Notes under the pieces: generated by a model
Told to the model about the DNA's origin: nothing
Seen by the model: the letters and a program-made list of their open reading frames with translations, nothing else
Databases searched by the model: none
Assembly (NCBI GenBank): GCA_021778845.1
Contig: JAJYBU010000002.1
Location: forward strand, 62,001-126,000
DNA length: 64,000 nt
Direction of reading: 5' to 3'
DNA from: Acidobacteriota bacterium
Lineage (GTDB): Bacteria > Acidobacteriota > Terriglobia > Terriglobales > Acidobacteriaceae
Made by a program: the position numbers and the translations under genes
Shown here: positions 62,601 through 64,000 of the stretch, in pieces
Numbering within the stretch: the first letter of the stretch is position 1
Layout of the letters: every line of letters begins with the position of its first letter

Positions 62601-62678
62601 ATGGTAGCGATGAGGGTGCGGATGATGTTGCTGAGGACGGCGTTGACGATGGCGTTTATGACGGGCGCGGGACGATGA
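62601..62678 (+). CDS. Possible 25-codon leader frame overlapping truA
   Basis: An ATG at 62601 opens 25 codons (Met-, Arg- and Leu-rich: MVAMRVRMMLLRTALTMAFM) and ends at a TGA that overlaps the truA ATG in ATGA. The 4-bp stop/start coupling is the same as at other junctions in this window. There is no strong ribosome site, so this may be chance. Confidence 0.3.
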   Translation: MVAMRVRMMLLRTALTMAFMTGAGR

Positions 62679-63511
62679 GTTTCTGGAAGATTACGCTGAG
62701 CTACGATGGAACCGCGTTCCACGGATGGCAGGTGCAGCCGGGGCGGGCGACCGTGCAGGGGGTGCTGGCGGCGGCGCTGGAAAAGATGACGGGGGAACGC
62801 GTGCTGCCACAGGGATCGGGCCGTACGGACGCAGGAGTGCATGCGCTGGGACAGGTGGCGAGCTTTGCGCTGGTGACGGAGATTCCGGCGGAGAATTTGA
62901 TGCGTGCGCTGAATCGATCGCTGCCGGATAGTATTCGGGTGCTGCGGGTGGAGGCGGTGGGCGAGGGGTTTCATGCTCGGCACAGTGCGGTGCGGAAGAG
63001 CTATGAGTACAGAATCTTTGAGCGGAGAGTGGATGGGTCGGATGTGGAGAGGATCTGTTCTCCGTTTGTGGCTCGGTATGCGTGGGACTGCCGCTGGGCG
63101 GTGGATGCGGAGGTGATGGCCTGGGCGGCGTCGATGCTGTGCGGGACGCACGACTTTACTTCGTTTGCGGCGGTCGATCCGGAGATGGGACAGCGCGAGG
63201 GGATGGTGGCGGGGCCGAATCCGGTGAAGACGGTGGATGCGTCGACGGTGATGCGGGAGGAGGGGTTGCTGCGGTATCGCGTGACGGGGAGCGGTTTTTT
63301 GCACCACATGGTGCGGAATATTGTGGGGACGCTGGTGGAGATGGGGCGCGGGAGAATGCGGGCCGAGGATATGGAGAAGATTCTGGCGGCGAGAGACAGG
63401 TCGGCGGCTGGACCTACGGCTCCGGCGCAGGGGCTGTTTCTGGTGGAGGTGGAGTACGCCGAGGGCGCTGAGATTGGTGTGGTTGCGCCGAGTGCGCGGG
63501 AGCTGGCATGA
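62675..63511 (+). CDS. truA: tRNA pseudouridine(38-40) synthase
   Basis: The 278-residue enzyme has LSYDGTAFHGWQVQPGRATVQG at the N-terminus and the catalytic motif GSGRTDAGVHALGQVASF, with the nucleophilic Asp at residue 52. Further motifs are RHSAVRKSYEYRIF near 104 and GSGFLHHMVRNIVGTLVEMG near 207. It isomerises U38-U40 in the anticodon arm of many tRNAs. The C-terminus is extended by about ten residues. The stop overlaps the start of the next gene (ATGA), so the M20 peptidase is translated from the same message. Confidence 0.93.
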   Translation: MSFWKITLSYDGTAFHGWQVQPGRATVQGVLAAALEKMTGERVLPQGSGRTDAGVHALGQVASFALVTEIPAENLMRALNRSLPDSIRVLRVEAVGEGFHARHSAVRKSYEYRIFERRVDGSDVERICSPFVARYAWDCRWAVDAEVMAWAASMLCGTHDFTSFAAVDPEMGQREGMVAGPNPVKTVDASTVMREEGLLRYRVTGSGFLHHMVRNIVGTLVEMGRGRMRAEDMEKILAARDRSAAGPTAPAQGLFLVEVEYAEGAEIGVVAPSARELA

Positions 63512-64000
63512 GTTCGAGTGCGCATCGACGGATTGTGGGGCTGGCGAGCGACCGGGCGGTACACAGGGCGTTTGGCTGGCTGCATCTGCACGAGCCTCAG
63601 ATGCGACGGTGGCAGATGGAGTTTCTGGGGATTGCTGCGCCGCCATTTGGCGAGGCCGAGCGGGCGAAGTGGTTCTGCGAACGGTTTCACGAGATAGGGT
63701 TAGTCGGGGCGCGGGTGGATGCGGAGGGGAATGCGGTTGGGGAGTTGAGGGTGGAGAGTGCGGGGGCGGAGGAGCCGGTGGTGTTGCTGTCGGCACACCT
63801 GGATACGGTATTCCCTGCCGGGACAGAGTGCTCGCCGCGGGAGGATGGAGCGAAGATTCTGGGGCCGGGGGCATGCGATAACGGAGCTGGACTGGCGGCG
63901 CTGCTGGGGTTGGCGGCGGCGCTGCGGCATGCGGAGATTGCGCCGGCCTGCACGATCTTGTTTGCGGCAAATGTGGGCGAAGAGGGTGAGGGGGATCTGC
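63508..64000 (+). CDS. M20-family metallopeptidase, N-terminal part (runs off window)
   Basis: The ATG at 63508 overlaps the truA stop. The 164 codons present show an opening of about 30 residues, then the M20 metal site: VLLSAHLDTVFPAG (His and Asp), GPGACDNGAGLAALL (bridging Asp) and NVGEEGEGD (Glu pair). There is no signal peptide, in contrast to the M20 protein at 17415, so it is likely cytosolic, in the peptidase T/aminoacylase group. The zinc-ligand His and the dimerisation domain lie beyond the window. No frame break is seen. Confidence 0.8.
   Translation, partial: MSSSAHRRIVGLASDRAVHRAFGWLHLHEPQMRRWQMEFLGIAAPPFGEAERAKWFCERFHEIGLVGARVDAEGNAVGELRVESAGAEEPVVLLSAHLDTVFPAGTECSPREDGAKILGPGACDNGAGLAALLGLAAALRHAEIAPACTILFAANVGEEGEGDL

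Noticed and set aside
62564-63970. 468-codon frame antisense to truA
   Set aside because: Pro/Arg/His-rich shadow of truA and the M20 peptidase start.

Overview
The window looks like a chromosomal segment of a GC-rich, Gram-negative soil bacterium. It encodes TolC-type outer membrane channels, Kdo and heptose nucleotide-sugar genes, a PBP1A, a DUF1844 protein, a DUF4382 lipoprotein, a PEP-CTERM protein and a 75-residue basic protein. That mix suggests an Acidobacteriota (Terriglobia-like) genome. The taxonomic call is inference; there is no rRNA here to settle it. No phage, plasmid, intact insertion sequence or CRISPR array was seen. Most genes are housekeeping and sit in short strand-coherent runs.

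Layout. 1-13111, all minus: a truncated LD-carboxypeptidase, a DapF-like protein and an MgtC protein; a membrane glycosyltransferase; a PfkB kinase, MTA phosphorylase and UbiD decarboxylase; a NagX-like acyltransferase; a DedA-rhodanese fusion; and an EmrA/TolC pair. 13373-17359, plus: xylulokinase, SGNH hydrolase, Gfo/Idh/MocA oxidoreductase and a CcmE-like protein. 17415-25957, minus: M20 peptidase, DUF5996, a two-gene methionine synthase (split MetH), an orphan NuoI and a secreted zincin. 26160-29711, plus: YgfZ, DUF1844, a metallo-hydrolase and RibF. 29657-35475, minus: PBP1A, an S41-fold protein, a DUF4382 lipoprotein and tRNA-Met with its own promoter. 35566-43389: envelope sugar and cofactor genes (KdsB; the ManC-phosphohexomutase-HAD operon; an aminotransferase; a methyltransferase; CoaD; HldD). 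43532-49354: a decayed cytochrome c gene, then a deoxy-sugar/sugar-acid cluster (glycerate kinase, RraA, FucP-like transporter, zinc dehydrogenase, SDR). 49493-54467: a PEP-CTERM gene behind a near-consensus sigma-54 promoter, then a partner-switching set (SpoIIE phosphatase, two STAS proteins, RsbW-type kinase). 54657-64000: SecG, a GloB-like hydrolase, an aminotransferase, a HAD protein, RibBA, small proteins, a second TolC protein, TruA and a truncated M20 peptidase.

The points most worth a second look are enzymes whose folds are intact but whose catalytic residues are changed, and repeated intergenic DNA. The DapF-like protein has Ser at both catalytic Cys positions. The S41 protein has lost its Ser/Lys dyad. 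RibBA has a degenerate GTP cyclohydrolase II half. CcmE carries the rarer Cys-type haem motif. Two intergenic spacers, upstream of ubiD and of ribBA, share an imperfect 210-270 bp element with conserved ends. Non-ATG starts and 4-bp stop/start overlaps are frequent.
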